Translations under genes and position numbers: made by a program | Notes under the pieces: model-generated | Seen by the model: the letters and a program-made list of their open reading frames with translations, nothing else | Told to the model about the DNA's origin: nothing | The model's database searches: none | Shown here: positions 8,545-16,907 of the stretch, in pieces | Position numbering within the stretch: position 1 is the stretch's first letter | Layout: every line of letters begins with the position of its first letter | DNA from: Micromonospora sp. Llam0 | GTDB taxonomy: Bacteria; Actinomycetota; Actinomycetes; Mycobacteriales; Micromonosporaceae | Length of the DNA: 64,000 nt | Direction of reading: 5' to 3' | NCBI RefSeq assembly: GCF_003751085.1 | Contig: NZ_RJJY01000002.1 | Coordinates: forward strand, 992,001 to 1,056,000

Positions 8545-9572
8545 CCGGGGTGTCGCTGCTGTGGGCGCTGCGTTCGCCGTGCAACCTCGGTTGTCGGTAC
8601 TGCTACTTCGGCACCGTCGAGGAGCACCGGGCCGGTTTGCCCGACGGACCGGGCATGCTGTCCCACCTGTCCCGTACCGATCTGGACCTGACCGACATCG
8701 TCGCGTTCGTCGACACGCTGCCTGGCTCGCGGGTCGATCGGATCTTCATCGCCGGGGGCGAGCCGTTGATCTGGCCGCCGGTGTTGGATGTCGTCGCCGC
8801 GATCAAAGCGGCCGGGGTCCAGGTGGTGCTCTGCACCAACGGGATTCCGCTGAACCGGCCGCAGCTCGTGGAGCGGATTCTCGCCATCGGTGTGGATGCC
8901 GTATCGGTCTCGCTGGACTCCGCCGATGCCAGCTACAACGATCACTGGCGTCCAGCCCGCAACGGCCAGCACGGCCACGTCGACGTATCGCACGGGATAC
9001 GAGCGCTGCTGGGCGCGCGTGGCACGGGGTCCACGCCCCGAGTGGGCATCTACACGGTGATCACCCGGCGGAACCTGGACGCGGTGACCGAGATGGCCGT
9101 GCTGGCTGCCCGGCTCGGCTGTGACTATTTCGTACCGCAGCCGATAGCCCTGCAGCGGGGCCATCCGCTGCATCAGACCCTGTCGCTCACCCCGGCTGAC
9201 GCGCCGGCTTTGGAGCGTGTGCTGGATCGCCTCTATGCCGAGCAGCCGCTACCACTGCCCGCGCCAACGTACCCGGGTCAGGTCGTCGCCACGGTCGCTG
9301 CCGCAGTTCCCGGCATGGTACGCAACTGCTTCGGCGGCACGAACCTCTTCTTCATCGAGCCCGATGGCAGCGTTTGGGACTGCCCGTCCAGCTTGAAGAT
9401 CGCCGCCAGTGCCCATCGGCCGCGTCGCGACATCCGTGGCAACAGTGCCAAGGCGTTGTTCGGCCCGGCCACGACGTGTGCCGACTGCGCATTGTTCTCG
9501 GTCGACTGCGTAAACATGTGGCCTTTGATGGACTTCGACAGTTTCCTGTGGGCAGCGGGGAGCTCGTCGTGA
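8541..9572 (+). CDS. Radical SAM protein with C-terminal cysteine-rich (SPASM-like) region
   Basis: A 343-residue radical SAM enzyme. The 4Fe-4S motif is Cys14-x3-Cys18-x2-Cys21 (CNLGCRYC), and FIAGGEPLIW supplies the SAM-binding GGEP. The C-terminus holds several cysteines (NCFGG, DCPSS, CADCALFSVDC) that look like an auxiliary-cluster or SPASM-type domain. The ATG at 8541 overlaps the kinase stop. Such enzymes modify peptides or carry out sugar and cyclitol chemistry. Just before an aminotransferase, a dehydrogenation giving a keto group for amination is one possibility. The substrate is unknown. Confidence 0.85.
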   Translation: MTGVSLLWALRSPCNLGCRYCYFGTVEEHRAGLPDGPGMLSHLSRTDLDLTDIVAFVDTLPGSRVDRIFIAGGEPLIWPPVLDVVAAIKAAGVQVVLCTNGIPLNRPQLVERILAIGVDAVSVSLDSADASYNDHWRPARNGQHGHVDVSHGIRALLGARGTGSTPRVGIYTVITRRNLDAVTEMAVLAARLGCDYFVPQPIALQRGHPLHQTLSLTPADAPALERVLDRLYAEQPLPLPAPTYPGQVVATVAAAVPGMVRNCFGGTNLFFIEPDGSVWDCPSSLKIAASAHRPRRDIRGNSAKALFGPATTCADCALFSVDCVNMWPLMDFDSFLWAAGSSS

Positions 9573-10606
9573 CTGGTACCGCTCACACCGAGGCCCTGGA
9601 GCGGGAGCTCGCCGCCCAGTTCGGCGTTCGACATGCCGTCGCGGTCGCCTCCGGTACCGCCGCGCTGCACACCGCCCTGGCTGCGCTCGACCTCGGCCCA
9701 GGCGACGACGTCCTCGTACCGGCGCTGTCGGTGGTCATGTCCGTCGCACCGGTCATCCATGCCGGTGCCCGGCCGATCTTCGTCGACTGCACCCCGGACG
9801 GCACTGACTTCGATCACGATGACCTCGCCACCAAGATCACCGCCGCCACCAGAGCGATCCTGCCGGTGCATCTGTGGGGCCGGGTCGGGGACTCGGTCCG
9901 GCTGCTGCGGCTCGCTCGCAGGTACGGGGTGGATGTGGTGGAGGACGCCTGCCAGGCCCAGGGCACCCAGGTCGGCGGCCGGCATGCGGGCACCTTCGGC
10001 ACCATCGGCTGCTTCAGCATGAAGGACGGCAAAGTGCTGTGGTCGGGTGAAGGCGGGTACCTGCTCACCGACCGGGACGACCTGTACGCGTACGCCCGCT
10101 CGTTCCGGTCCCACCACCAGCCTCCGTACCCGGGTGTCCGAGCGACCCGACCAGGGCACAACTACCGGCTGGCCGAGCCCCTGGCCGCCGTCGCGCGGGC
10201 CAACCTCGCCCGGTTCGACGCGCTCCTCGCCCGACGCAGGCGGCAGGCCGGGCTGCTCCGTGAGCTGTTGTCCGGGACCCCGGGCATCGAAGTCGTTGAC
10301 GTGTCTGCGGAGCAGCAGTGGAACGGGTACAGCCTGCTGGCCTCGGTGACCCTGCCGGCCCCACGCGCGTTCTGCGAGCACCTGGCCCGTCAGGGGGTGC
10401 CAAACAGCGTGGGCACGTTTCGTCTGGTGCCGGCCGACCGCCAGCCCGTCTTCGCCGGACTCCCGACCACACCGTGCCGCAACGCGGCGGCGGTCGTCGA
10501 CCGCACCTTGGCCGTTGTACTCAACGACCACGATCACGACGGTCGCCTGGACCGATACGCGAAGACGATCATTCGGGAGGCTCGCCGATGGCACCGACCC
10601 TGCTGA
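9569..10606 (+). CDS. DegT/DnrJ/EryC1/StrS-family PLP aminotransferase
   Basis: A 345-residue PLP enzyme of the sugar-aminotransferase family. The N-terminal ASGTAALHTAL motif, the VEDACQAQG aspartate motif and the FSMKDGKVLWSGEGG segment with the probable Schiff-base Lys155 are all present. Members transaminate keto sugars or keto cyclitols, or occasionally act as dehydratases. The GTG at 9569 overlaps the radical SAM stop. Together with that gene it suggests an amino-sugar or amino-cyclitol part to the product, which is unusual beside queD and queE. Confidence 0.88.
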   Translation: MTGTAHTEALERELAAQFGVRHAVAVASGTAALHTALAALDLGPGDDVLVPALSVVMSVAPVIHAGARPIFVDCTPDGTDFDHDDLATKITAATRAILPVHLWGRVGDSVRLLRLARRYGVDVVEDACQAQGTQVGGRHAGTFGTIGCFSMKDGKVLWSGEGGYLLTDRDDLYAYARSFRSHHQPPYPGVRATRPGHNYRLAEPLAAVARANLARFDALLARRRRQAGLLRELLSGTPGIEVVDVSAEQQWNGYSLLASVTLPAPRAFCEHLARQGVPNSVGTFRLVPADRQPVFAGLPTTPCRNAAAVVDRTLAVVLNDHDHDGRLDRYAKTIIREARRWHRPC

Positions 10607-11247
10607 CCGACGACGCCGACTTCCGTGCTGTCTGTTTCGTGGTCATCGACTTCGAGGCCACCACGCCGACCGGGTACCGCCCCGAACCCATCGACGTCGC
10701 GGCGATGGCGCTGCGGCCGCGCGGTGCCGAGCTGATCGAGGTGGGCCGGTTCACCGCGCTGATCCGGCCGCCGGGCCACGCCTCACTGGCCCGTTCCGAC
10801 ACCGACCAGACCGGCATCACCGCCGAGATGCTGGCTGGGCAGCCGGATGCCGCCACCGTGCTGGCCCGGCTCGACGCCCGCCTGACCCGGCCGCCGTACC
10901 TGTTGGTCGCGCACAACGCCCCGACCGAGGCCGGGATCCTGTACGACTACCGCGCCCACTGCCCCCGGTTGGCCGCAATGGACTTCGTCGACACGGTCCG
11001 TCTCGCCAGGGCCATCTTCCCTGCGCTGCCCTCGCACCGACTCGACCTGCTCATCCATCACCTCGGGCTCTCCTGGCCTGCTGGTCGACACCGGGCGATG
11101 CCGGACGTCGTGGTCACGGCCGACGTGTTCCGCCGCGTCGTCGCCGATGGGGTGCGGACCGGCAAGTGGCGATCCCTGCGCGAGCTGCGTGCCGTGGGCG
11201 GCTACCAGTCCAGGGGCGGCCGACCCGAGCAGGCTGCCCTGTTCTGA
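10588..11247 (+). CDS. DEDDh-type 3'-5' exonuclease
   Basis: A 219-residue protein of the DnaQ/RNase T superfamily. Exo motif I is VVIDFEATTP (Asp and Glu), motif II is AHNAPTEAGILYD, and motif III is HRAMPDVVVTAD with the catalytic His and final Asp, so the active site looks intact. The ATG at 10588 lies inside the previous gene by 19 bases with GGGAGG at 10575-10580. A nuclease is not expected in a simple nucleoside pathway. It could process an oligonucleotide or tRNA-derived substrate, release a modified nucleotide, or belong to self-protection. Confidence 0.82.
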   Translation: MAPTLLTDDADFRAVCFVVIDFEATTPTGYRPEPIDVAAMALRPRGAELIEVGRFTALIRPPGHASLARSDTDQTGITAEMLAGQPDAATVLARLDARLTRPPYLLVAHNAPTEAGILYDYRAHCPRLAAMDFVDTVRLARAIFPALPSHRLDLLIHHLGLSWPAGRHRAMPDVVVTADVFRRVVADGVRTGKWRSLRELRAVGGYQSRGGRPEQAALF

Positions 11248-11271
11248 TCCCGTCGGTGTGAGGAGGACAAC

Positions 11272-11946
11272 ATGTCCGGCGAGCCACGCGATCGGGGACG
11301 GCTGGTGTCCATCGAGGGGTTGAGCGGGGTCGGCAAGACCTACCTGACCAACCGACTGCTGGAGAACTATCCCAGCGAACTCCGCCCGGCGCTTCTCGAG
11401 GAATTCTCCCAACGGCCGCGCTCGGGCGTGGACCTCGGCCGCGAGTTGCTCGGGGCCCTGATCAGCGCGGCCGACGGCGACCCGTTCCTGCGCGGCGGGC
11501 ACTGCGGTACCGAAACACTGCTGCTGCTGGCGATCAAGATGTTCGACTACGAGGCCGGCTCCGCCGCCACACTCGCCACCGGCCGTACGGTGATCGAGGG
11601 CCGCAGCGTGCACTCGATAGCCGTGTACCAGTCGCTCATCGCGCACCGCGACGACGAGGCCGCCTACCGGCACGCTGGAGCGATCCTCCGGCTTGCGGCC
11701 ACCTGGCGACCCTTGCCCGATCTGACCATCCTGATCGTCGACGACGTGGTCGAGGCGGTGCGTCGGGCTGAGCAGCGCGACGGTCGGCACTACACCCCGG
11801 AGCAGTGGCGGTTGCACCGGCGTGCCGCCGCACTGTTCGACCGGCTCGCGGCGGATGCCGGGAGCCGAATCGTCGTGCTCGACCGGCGCCGGCTCACGAT
11901 GGGCCGGGCCATCGAACGGATGGCGCAGCTCATCGACGCGGCTTGA
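11272..11946 (+). CDS. dTMP-kinase-like P-loop nucleotide kinase, second copy
   Basis: A 224-residue paralogue of the kinase at 7858-8544. It shares IEGLSGVGKTYL at the P-loop, an IAVYQ segment and WRPLPDLTILIVDD. At the DR position it has EGRSVHS rather than DRGPDTV, so the two copies may differ in substrate or activity. The start ATG at 11272 has GAGGAG upstream and follows the exonuclease after 24 bases. This is the last gene of the rightward operon; the facing Nudix gene ends 12 bases away. Confidence 0.78.
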   Translation: MSGEPRDRGRLVSIEGLSGVGKTYLTNRLLENYPSELRPALLEEFSQRPRSGVDLGRELLGALISAADGDPFLRGGHCGTETLLLLAIKMFDYEAGSAATLATGRTVIEGRSVHSIAVYQSLIAHRDDEAAYRHAGAILRLAATWRPLPDLTILIVDDVVEAVRRAEQRDGRHYTPEQWRLHRRAAALFDRLAADAGSRIVVLDRRRLTMGRAIERMAQLIDAA

Positions 11947-11958
11947 CCCGATTCGTGG

Positions 11959-12492
11959 TCAGGTCAGTGCGGCGACCAGCGGACGGATCGCTGTGATCGG
12001 ATCGACCACACCGCCGACCACGTCGTCCAGGCAGGAGAACAACACCGTCGCGAGCACCCGGGTGTCATCGAACATCGACAGCTGGGGCAGCTCGTCGGGG
12101 CCGAACCAGTCGAACCGGTGCTCCCCGGTGCCGGCGGGACCCGGATCGTCCGCCACGGCCACGTACTGGTGGTCGATGTGTATGTGTGGCTCTGCCAGGT
12201 GGCTGTCAGGGGGAACGTCCTGCTCGACGATCCACCAGGGAGCAGCGACCGGCGCGAATGGGAAATTGGTCGGCAGGTCTGGGGTCGGCGGGTTGATCAG
12301 GCGTACGCGGTGCAGCCCGGACTCTTCCTCGACCTCGCGTAGCGCGGCCTCGACCTGGGTTTCGAAGGACTCGACGTGGCCACCCATGATCATGTGCCGG
12401 TGGAGGCGGGGATGTTCGATCAGACCCAGGCGCCAACCCGCGCTGAAGCGGTGAAAGACAAAGGCACCAGCAGTCGCATGCTTCACGGTCAT
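11959..12492 (-). CDS. Nudix hydrolase
   Basis: A 177-residue protein. The Nudix box starts at about residue 38 and matches Gx5Ex7REVxEExG (GHVESFE, then REVEEESG), so it should hydrolyse a nucleoside diphosphate linked to another moiety. It is convergent with the deazaguanine operon, ending 12 bases from it. Nudix enzymes occur in deazapurine antibiotic pathways, where they trim nucleotides, so a link is plausible but not shown. An inverted repeat, ATGGATCA at 12518-12525 and TGATCCAT at 12536-12543, lies just upstream of the start. Confidence 0.85.
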   Translation of the reverse strand: MTVKHATAGAFVFHRFSAGWRLGLIEHPRLHRHMIMGGHVESFETQVEAALREVEEESGLHRVRLINPPTPDLPTNFPFAPVAAPWWIVEQDVPPDSHLAEPHIHIDHQYVAVADDPGPAGTGEHRFDWFGPDELPQLSMFDDTRVLATVLFSCLDDVVGGVVDPITAIRPLVAALT

Positions 12493-12996
12493 CTCAAGAT
12501 CCGCATCCGCTCGGCGAATGGATCATCCCGACGAGTGATCCATGAATGACTTTGCCACATTTTTCGGCACCTGTCTCCCCGCCATGCCGGCCGTTACTCT
12601 ACGAAGGATCTGCGCCGAGCCGTCATCCACCCCACCCCAAAGGAATCGACACCCATCGTCACCGTTTTGCCCGTTCAATGAGACACAGGTCCGCCCCGTT
12701 TCATTCGCCATCGAGCACTTCCACGGAAGTCTCCGCAGGTGAGAGGACTTCACATCGGGCACACCCCACCGAGACCGAGGCACCGGCCACGACAACGGAC
12801 AGAAAGCCACGCGGATACGCTCCGTGAAGCGACAGGCCACCGAAACAGTAGACGCGAATGCACCAAGCGTTATCGAACGTGAAGCGTCAAGCCATTCTTG
12901 GCGCTCTGCCCATCGGCCGTTATGACTATAAATATTAGCCGTACAGAGTATATTTTGGATCTTGCAGGTCGCTGCGAAAGTGGACGCCGCACGGAC
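12493..12996. other. Non-coding stretch upstream of the first Nudix gene
   Basis: About 500 bp without a convincing gene. The short open frames on both strands lack coding character. It contains an 8-bp inverted repeat at 12518-12543 (10-base loop) next to the Nudix start, and an AT-rich segment at about 12920-12955 that is unusual for this genome. It probably holds the promoter and operator of the leftward Nudix gene. Confidence 0.4.
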
Positions 12997-13404
12997 TCAG
13001 CCCAGTAGTTGGTCCAGATCAAGTTGGTCGAGCAGGTTGCGCATGGGGAGGAAGAGTGGATCAGGCATCGTGGGCGGGGCGGTCCAGCGCAGGTCGACGA
13101 ACTTGTCCGGCTCGCGGACCTGGGGACTGCCGCGCAGGTGGTCGCTGATCATCCAGATCGTCACGTAGTGCCGGGCGGCGTCGAACACGTCGTTGGTGAC
13201 CGCGCCGAAGCGTACGTTGGTGATCTTGACGCCGGTCTCCTCCGCGACCTCCCGCCGCGCGGTCTGCTCGAAGCTCTCCCCGTGTTCGAGGTGGCCGCCG
13301 GGCAGCGACCAGGTGCCGGCCCCGTGGGCACCTTTGCGAAGGCCCATCAGGAAGCGACCTTCACTGAGCACGAAGACCGCCACCCCGACCCGCGGTTGCT
13401 GCAC
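12997..13404 (-). CDS. Nudix (MutT/NUDT15-like) hydrolase
   Basis: A 135-residue single-domain Nudix protein. The box GGHLEHGESFEQTARREVAE continues into ETG and matches the consensus exactly. The N-terminus VGVAVFVLSEGRFLMGLRKG and the LPGGHLE context resemble the MutT/NUDT15 group, which cleans up oxidised or unusual nucleoside triphosphates. The GTG at 13404 is the likely start. It is monocistronic, about 500 bp from the other Nudix gene. The substrate is unknown. Confidence 0.85.
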   Translation of the reverse strand: MQQPRVGVAVFVLSEGRFLMGLRKGAHGAGTWSLPGGHLEHGESFEQTARREVAEETGVKITNVRFGAVTNDVFDAARHYVTIWMISDHLRGSPQVREPDKFVDLRWTAPPTMPDPLFLPMRNLLDQLDLDQLLG

Positions 13405-13636
13405 GCCGATCAGCTAACTCCGAGCCGCCCGGACCGTCAACCGCAGGCAGCGCGCCGTACAAGCATTGACAGACGTCGTACGTCATACCACCATGGCTAT
13501 CTATATTGATGCTGGCCTACGTCCGGGCCGGCAGGCCGAATGCACCAGACCGGCCGAGACCTGCCGCCGCAGCTTCGGTCACCCTCCTGCCGAGGGTGGA
13601 CGCCACGGCGGCCCTCCACTGTAGGGAGACGATCCT

Positions 13637-14989
13637 GTGTTACATCGCAAACGCTCGGCCCGCTGGATAGGGACGGTCATGGCCGCTATGGTCCTGGCCG
13701 CCGCCAGCGCGTATGTCGTCACGAACGTGACACCGGCGGCTGCGGCCACCACTGCCGGCTGTGGTCAGGCCCCCGGGCTGAGCAGCGGCACCCACACCAT
13801 CTCCAGCGGCGGCAGGAACCGCAGCTTCATCCTCCGACTGCCTGACAGCTACGACAACACCTACCCGCACCGGCTTGCCTTCGGGTTCCACTGGTGGGGC
13901 GGCACCGCCAACGACGTCGCCTCGGGCGGAACCGACGGCTACGCCTGGGCCTACTACGGCATGCTGTCGCAGTCGAACAACTCCACGATCTTCGTCGCCC
14001 CGCAGGGCATCAACAACGCCTGGGCCAACACCAACGGCGAGGACGTGACCTTCACCGACGACATGATCCGCGTGATCGAGAACGCGCTCTGCGTCGACAC
14101 GACGCAACGCTTCTCGGTCGGGTTCAGCTACGGCGGCGCGATGAGCTACTCGTTGGCGTGCTCCCGGCCGACCATGTTCCGCGCGGTCGCGGCCATCGCG
14201 GCCCCCGGCGAGATCAGCGGCTGCAGCGGCGGCACCCAGCCTGTGGCGTACCTGGGAATCCACGGAATCAGCGACAACATCCAAAGCGGCCGGTCGCTGC
14301 GCGACAGGTGGCTCAGGAACAACGGTTGCGCCGCGCAGAACGCTCCCGAGCCCGCGCAGGGAAGCCTGACCCACATCATCACCACCTATTCGTGCCAGGC
14401 CGGCTATCCGGTGGTCTGGGCTCCGTTCGACGGCGGCCACCAGCAGGGCCCGGTGGACGGGTGCGCAGGTTGTGAGAGCGGCGCGCGCAGCTGGGTCAAG
14501 CCCGAGGTGTGGCGGTTCTTCACCCAGTTCGGGTCCAACCCGCCGCCGACCAGTCCGCCGCCAAGCAACCCGCCGCCGACGACGCCGCCGCCCGGCCAGG
14601 CGAACGTGATGATCGCCGGCAGCCAGTCGAACCGCTGCGTCGACGTCCCCAACGCCAGCACGAGCAACGGCACCCGGGTGCAGCTGTGGGACTGCCACGG
14701 CAACAACAACCAGCGCTGGACCTATACCGCCAACCGTGCCCTCACCGTCTACGGCAACAAGTGCCTGGACGCCAGCGGGGCGGGCACCAGCAACGGCACC
14801 GCTGTGCTCATCTGGGACTGCCACGGCGGCGCGAACCAGCAGTGGAACATGAACAGCAACGGGACCATCACCTCCGCTCAGTCGGGACTCTGCCTGGACG
14901 CCGTCGGCGCCGGCACCGCCAACGGGACGCAGCTCCACCTGTGGGCGTGCCACGGAGGCGCGAACCAACAGTGGAGCACCCGCAGCTGA
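13637..14989 (+). CDS. Secreted esterase (CE1/PHB depolymerase-like) with C-terminal ricin-B lectin domain
   Basis: A 450-residue secreted protein. The N-terminus has a basic stretch, a hydrophobic core and an AAA signal-peptide end near residue 37. The alpha/beta-hydrolase domain has a GFSYGG nucleophile elbow with Ser164, and Asp213 (HGISDN) and His268 (DGGHQQG) could complete the triad. A proline-rich linker at about 297-321 leads to a ricin-type beta-trefoil (about 325-450) with repeated QRW/QQW motifs and three similar repeats. By family it would cut ester-linked side groups from plant polysaccharide or a polyester, the lectin holding the substrate. AGGGAG precedes the GTG start. Confidence 0.85.
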   Translation: MLHRKRSARWIGTVMAAMVLAAASAYVVTNVTPAAAATTAGCGQAPGLSSGTHTISSGGRNRSFILRLPDSYDNTYPHRLAFGFHWWGGTANDVASGGTDGYAWAYYGMLSQSNNSTIFVAPQGINNAWANTNGEDVTFTDDMIRVIENALCVDTTQRFSVGFSYGGAMSYSLACSRPTMFRAVAAIAAPGEISGCSGGTQPVAYLGIHGISDNIQSGRSLRDRWLRNNGCAAQNAPEPAQGSLTHIITTYSCQAGYPVVWAPFDGGHQQGPVDGCAGCESGARSWVKPEVWRFFTQFGSNPPPTSPPPSNPPPTTPPPGQANVMIAGSQSNRCVDVPNASTSNGTRVQLWDCHGNNNQRWTYTANRALTVYGNKCLDASGAGTSNGTAVLIWDCHGGANQQWNMNSNGTITSAQSGLCLDAVGAGTANGTQLHLWACHGGANQQWSTRS

Positions 14990-15020
14990 CGGTCCGACAA
15001 CCCCGCACAACCGCAGCTCG

Positions 15021-15053
15021 GCGGTGGCGGCCGTCTCTCTCGGCCGCCACCGC
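15021..15053 (+). terminator. Hairpin terminator after the esterase gene
   Basis: A 13-bp perfect stem, 15021-15033 pairing with 15041-15053 around a 7-base loop (TCTCTCT), sits 32 bases after the esterase stop. There is no T-run, as is common in actinomycetes. It also lies beyond the end of the leftward operon that stops at 15105, so it may serve both strands. Confidence 0.6.
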
Positions 15054-15104
15054 GTCGAACCGCTCGGCCGGCATCAGCTCGGCACCCTCACCCAGCCAGC
15101 CGGG

Positions 15105-16907
15105 CTACCTCGGGTGGTCTGTGGTGACGGTGTGGGTGCCGTCGGGGTGGAGGCGGACGGTGACAGGTTCGCCGGGCTGGGTGGCGGCGTGGCGGCGTAC
15201 CTGGGTGATGCAGGCTGTGGTGTCGGTGAGGGTGCCGGCCGTTGCGGGCTGTTGTGGGACGGGTATCGGTTGTTCCGGGTCGGTGGGGATGGTGGCGCGG
15301 AGTGCGCCGTGTAGGTAGCGGTGGCAGAGCGCTACGGCTTCGGGCAGGGCGGCGCTGGTGGGGACGGGGTCGACGGCCAAGCGTGTGGCCGGGTCGACGA
15401 CCCGGACCGACCAGCTGTGGCCCTGGGACAGTTCGGGTCGGCCGATGGTGTTGCGGTGGTCGATGACGGTGATGTCCAGGGCGAGGCCGAGGCCGCGGAT
15501 CAGGGCGGCGAGTTCGTCGAGGGTGGGGCCGGGCCAGCCGTTGGCGAGGACCATGATGCGGGCGCCGTCGTGGGTGGCGCCGACTTCACCGAGGTACGCG
15601 TCGACGGGGTCGCCGCCGGTGTGGGGGACCTGGCTGACGCCGTTGCGCAGGTGCTGGTCGATGACGTGTTCGCCGTCGATGTCGGTCAGGTCGGTCGGCT
15701 GCACGCCGAACCGCGCGGCGAGCGAGCCGATCTGGTAGTGCTCGTCGAGCTGCCACACGGTGGTGCCGGACGGCCGGTCGGTGAGCACCAGGGTGGGCGG
15801 TTGCGGGCCGACGGCGGCTTCCGGGTCGCCGGTCGGGTCGCTGTCGGGTCGCCAGTTGCGGTGCACGGTCCGGCCACGCAGGTCGGTGACGGTGAGCACC
15901 GCGCCGCGTCGCACCTGGCGGGTGCCGTAGCAGTCCAGGCAGTACGGCGGGTCGGCCCGGTCGGCGCATCGGCCGCACGGGTGGGTGGGGATCGGCTCGC
16001 CCCAGTGTTTCGGTGCTGGCGGTTCCCAGCCGCGGACGAATGTGCCGGCGGTGTCGGCGGGTCGCAGGCTGGTGTGCCACCAGTGCCGGTTACGCCAGAT
16101 GGCCTGCGCGCCGCCGTGCTGCTCGGCGTCGGCGATCATGCGGCGTTCGACCTGGTCCAGGTCGTGGCCGCCGGGGTGCCCGTCCAACCCGACCGGCACC
16201 GCACGCCCGGTGAGCGCGTCGCCGGTCAGGTAGTGGGCGGGCAGCAGCGGGTTGGCGACGGTCAGGCCGGTCACCGCCCGTTCGGCGGGGATGCTGGCGA
16301 GCGCGGTCGACAGGTCGGCGATCCACCGGTGCTGGTAGTCGGGCACCGCACCGCCGGCATGCTCGAACCGGACATCCCAGCTCAACCCACGCCCGATCGA
16401 GCTGGGCCGGACTTCGAGGACCAGGTCGACGTGCAACTGATCGGCGAGCGCACACAACCGGCCGAGCAGCCGGCCCGGATCACCCGGTGGCGGCGGCTCG
16501 ACGCTGCGGCCGATCAGCACCAGCCACGGCGACACCAGCCGGTTGGTGAGCGCCACCGCTTCCCACCGCAGCCGGTCCCGCTGCGGAACGGCGGGCTGCC
16601 ACTGCCGGGGCAGCGTCAACCCGGACGACGGCAGCCGGCCCGGCTCGTCGGGGAAGTCGGGGTCACGCAGCGTCGCCTCGACAACGCCCGCGCGGGCGGC
16701 GAGGTCGGCAACGATCGGCGCGTACGGCAGCCACCACGTCCCGCCCGGCGTCGGCAACGGCGTGAACGAGCCCGGGACAAGGCTGGTCGACGCCACCTGC
16801 CCGGTGTCGAGGTTCGCCACGGTGAACACCCGTTGCGCCCGCCGCCGGTCCGCGCCGACGCCGACGATGTGCAGCGAGCCGGCCGGCACCTTGTTGACGC
16901 CGTTCAC
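15105..16907 (-). CDS. Uncharacterised 600-residue protein with one four-cysteine zinc-type motif
   Basis: I do not recognise a family. No signal peptide or transmembrane segment is seen. A compact four-cysteine group, Cys311, Cys314, Cys323 and Cys326 (CGRC, then CLDC), looks like a zinc knuckle resembling half of a DnaJ centre. The part after it holds an LVLTDRPSGTTVWQLDEH segment and a predicted alpha/beta region. Its ATG overlaps the stop of the DivIVA-like gene upstream (ATGA), so the two are coupled. It is the last and largest gene of a four-gene leftward operon. It may be a structural or regulatory factor; nothing in the sequence indicates catalysis. Confidence 0.7.
   Translation of the reverse strand: MNGVNKVPAGSLHIVGVGADRRRAQRVFTVANLDTGQVASTSLVPGSFTPLPTPGGTWWLPYAPIVADLAARAGVVEATLRDPDFPDEPGRLPSSGLTLPRQWQPAVPQRDRLRWEAVALTNRLVSPWLVLIGRSVEPPPPGDPGRLLGRLCALADQLHVDLVLEVRPSSIGRGLSWDVRFEHAGGAVPDYQHRWIADLSTALASIPAERAVTGLTVANPLLPAHYLTGDALTGRAVPVGLDGHPGGHDLDQVERRMIADAEQHGGAQAIWRNRHWWHTSLRPADTAGTFVRGWEPPAPKHWGEPIPTHPCGRCADRADPPYCLDCYGTRQVRRGAVLTVTDLRGRTVHRNWRPDSDPTGDPEAAVGPQPPTLVLTDRPSGTTVWQLDEHYQIGSLAARFGVQPTDLTDIDGEHVIDQHLRNGVSQVPHTGGDPVDAYLGEVGATHDGARIMVLANGWPGPTLDELAALIRGLGLALDITVIDHRNTIGRPELSQGHSWSVRVVDPATRLAVDPVPTSAALPEAVALCHRYLHGALRATIPTDPEQPIPVPQQPATAGTLTDTTACITQVRRHAATQPGEPVTVRLHPDGTHTVTTDHPR

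Noticed and set aside
8541..9572. Viperin-like antiviral radical SAM enzyme
   Set aside because: The cysteine-rich C-terminus looks SPASM-like, and the motif context is not that of viperins.
5478..11946. Dpd-type DNA deazaguanine modification system
   Set aside because: No DpdA-like transglycosylase or other dpd genes are in the window.
12523..12840. Open frame on the minus strand
   Set aside because: Composition and context do not support coding; no ribosome-binding site or recognisable features.
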